The notes under the pieces are model-generated. The model was not told the origin of the DNA and did not search any database. It saw only the letters and a list, made by a program, of their open reading frames with translations. A stretch of DNA of 64,000 bases from Motilimonas eburnea (GTDB taxonomy: Bacteria > Pseudomonadota > Gammaproteobacteria > Enterobacterales > CBDFNC01), in assembly GCF_021295345.1 (NCBI RefSeq), contig NZ_JAIMJB010000017.1:52037-116036 (forward strand), read 5' to 3'. Both the position numbers and the translations under genes were made by a program. Below, one piece after another: positions 63,003 through 64,000 of the stretch (the first letter of the stretch is position 1; each line of letters begins with the position of its first letter).

Positions 63003-63527
63003 TTACTCCGAAATTGGTTCGTACGATGAAATCCCGATGTATTCATCATATTCAGCCTTGGCCTGTTCACCAGCAAGAGAGTTTCTAGTGACACGGATGG
63101 TGTAAGCACCTTGAACGTGGCCATTGGTATTTACCATCCAGTCGAATACATCCTCAGCATCAAAGCCAAGGCGCTCCCCGACCTGATGCCACTGACTCAA
63201 ACTGTCTGGTACCTCAAAGAAAACACCTGAAAGGAAGTTCTCTTCTTCATGGTAATACACATCAGTAAGCCATAGATACAGAAGCTGGTCTTCGCCTAAC
63301 TTTTCCGAGAGCTCTGGGTCACGAAAGCGCAACTTGACCATAAAAGTACTCTCACCTCTAGCTCTGACCAATTCAATAAACTGAGGCATGGAACTGGCTG
63401 CCATAGAGTGAGCTTTCTGCACGGTGAGATCGTTACTGTTTACAGTTCTGAATTTTGGCTCCTTTGGCACTTCGGCACTGACTGTACTCATGAGAAATAT
63501 CCCTATCAAAAGTATTATTTGTTTCAA
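63003..63527 (-). CDS. Secreted DUF2314-domain protein
   Basis: The 174 residues start with TTG (AAGGA 7 bases upstream). A signal peptide MKQIILLIGIFLMSTVSAE is followed by the DUF2314 domain (AHSMAASSMPQFIELV, FMVKLRFRD, LWLTDVYYH). The function of the family is unknown. The very short 5' leader after an attC-like site is typical of an integron cassette gene. Confidence 0.72.
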   Translation of the reverse strand: MKQIILLIGIFLMSTVSAEVPKEPKFRTVNSNDLTVQKAHSMAASSMPQFIELVRARGESTFMVKLRFRDPELSEKLGEDQLLYLWLTDVYYHEEENFLSGVFFEVPDSLSQWHQVGERLGFDAEDVFDWMVNTNGHVQGAYTIRVTRNSLAGEQAKAEYDEYIGISSYEPISE

Positions 63528-63540
63528 AGTGAGATCCTTG

Positions 63541-63660
63541 GGCGGCTAACGCCGCCACTATCATCCGACGACGACCAGAGCGCTTTTGAGGCTAAACTGG
63601 CGCTTGCGCCAAGCCCAAAAAACAAGACGTAAGGAGGTCGGTTGGATAGCTTTGTTAGCG
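63541..63660 (-). other. attC-like recombination site
   Basis: On the minus strand the element starts GCTAACAAAGCTATCC and ends GATAGTGGCGGCGTTAGCC. The ends pair (CTATC with GATAG, CCGAC with GTCGG) around a further hairpin TGGCGC-AAG-CGCCA, the imperfect long stem of attC sites. The GNAT stop codon lies in the first box, and the DUF2314 start follows the second. The core boxes deviate by one base from GTTRRRY. Confidence 0.55.
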
Positions 63661-63878
63661 GCATGCTGGAGAGTACTCCATACAAACTTTATCTAGACCT
63701 TCTTTATAACCATCTTTTATAGTTTTATGAATAGCGAACCCTTGCTTTTCATAAAAAGCCTGTGTGTGTTGAGAAGTATCTATTTTAACTGGCAGCTCGC
63801 TATACTCTCGTGAAATGCGGTTAAGGCGGTATTCAACTAGTTCACTTCCGAAGCCTTGACCATGTAATTCCCGTGACG
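63655..63878 (-). pseudogene. 3' fragment of a GNAT acetyltransferase gene
   Basis: About 73 codons read SRELHGQGFGSELVEYRLNR and continue through HTQAFYEKQGFAIHKT to a stop at 63655: the acetyl-CoA loop and C-terminal half of a GNAT protein. The reading frame meets a stop right at the edge of IS3-like DNA, so the 5' half has been displaced or lost by the insertion. Confidence 0.75.
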
Positions 63879-64000
63879 TGGTTTAATTGATACGACTAAC
63901 CCAGTTAAGACATAATTGATTTAACTGGAGATTGAAATGACAACACGTAAAACCTATTCAAAAGAATTCAAACTTGATGCCATTGCACTGGTACGAGAGC
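63879..64000 (+). mobile_element. Start of an IS3-family insertion sequence
   Basis: The border is near 63879, where GNAT similarity stops. The left region, including TGATACGACTAACCCAGTT, precedes a transposase start at 63937. Only one end is in the window, so the terminal repeat and family subgroup cannot be confirmed. Confidence 0.7.
63937..64000 (+). CDS. IS3-family transposase OrfA, partial
   Basis: ATG with GGAGATTGAA upstream; the frame reads MTTRKTYSKEFKLDAIALVRE and runs off the window. This is the standard start of the OrfA helix-turn-helix protein of IS3-type elements, which binds the ends and is fused to OrfB by frameshifting. Confidence 0.85.
   Translation, partial: MTTRKTYSKEFKLDAIALVRE

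Overview
The window looks like a chromosomal segment of a Shewanella-like marine gammaproteobacterium (Alteromonadales). Pointers are the moderate GC, the sdaC-sdaA serine pair, a GlyGly-CTERM (rhombosortase-type) secreted protein, many LysR/MerR/MarR regulators next to single redox enzymes, and the style of the small intergenic repeats. No rRNA, tRNA, CRISPR array or prophage was recognised.

Layout. 0.1-9.3 kb: short-chain and medium-chain reductases with LysR, MarR and MerR regulators, tag (3-methyladenine glycosylase), a ThrE-type exporter and a Tat-exported Acg-like nitroreductase whose 3' end was remodelled by a 266-bp MITE. 9.6-12.3 kb: serine uptake and deamination (sdaC, sdaA), followed by a truncated copy of the same MITE. 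12.5-18.7 kb: hybrid histidine kinase with response regulator, a class V aminotransferase and a CHMI-like tautomerase. 18.9-19.4 kb: a 3.5-copy tandem repeat with a unit of about 155 bp. 19.3-21.4 kb: small and membrane proteins. 21.7-26.9 kb: RND efflux operon with two adaptors (TriABC-like). 27-40.4 kb: housekeeping and accessory enzymes, including a DEAD-box helicase, YoaK, an acyltransferase, the queuosine-precursor transporter yhhQ, a LysR regulator, a metallo-beta-lactamase-fold hydrolase, a serine hydrolase, a MerR/SRPBCC pair and a GST.

40.5-52.6 kb is the most interesting part. About a dozen genes sit in several divergent units around two paralogous MarR regulators. They encode a complete-ligand AurF-type diiron N-oxygenase, an Hcr-like flavin/2Fe-2S reductase, a periplasmic beta-propeller, a fusion of a class I glutamine amidotransferase with a thiol peroxidase (Tpx), a second amidotransferase, two tandem mini-thioredoxins, an unknown secreted protein, two DUF2024 paralogues, flavohaemoglobin Hmp and a YiiM-like MOSC protein. 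The unit promoters share an operator-like palindrome, GTTTCG-N3-CGAAAC. In two of them it is paired with a second site about 53-54 bp away, with the -35 and -10 boxes in between. I read this as one regulon for thiol, nitric-oxide and N-oxygenated nitrogen chemistry. The regulon is supported by the sequence; its biochemical purpose is inference.

52.7-64 kb: GNAT acetyltransferases (several, one fused to an S2P-like membrane domain lacking HExxH), a DMT transporter, a nitroreductase, a Crp-type regulator, OsmC, a DUF218 protein, PepSY and DUF2314 proteins. The last 1.5 kb looks like integron-cassette material (attC-like site, small cassette-like genes). It ends in a GNAT fragment cut off by the start of an IS3-family element running off the window.
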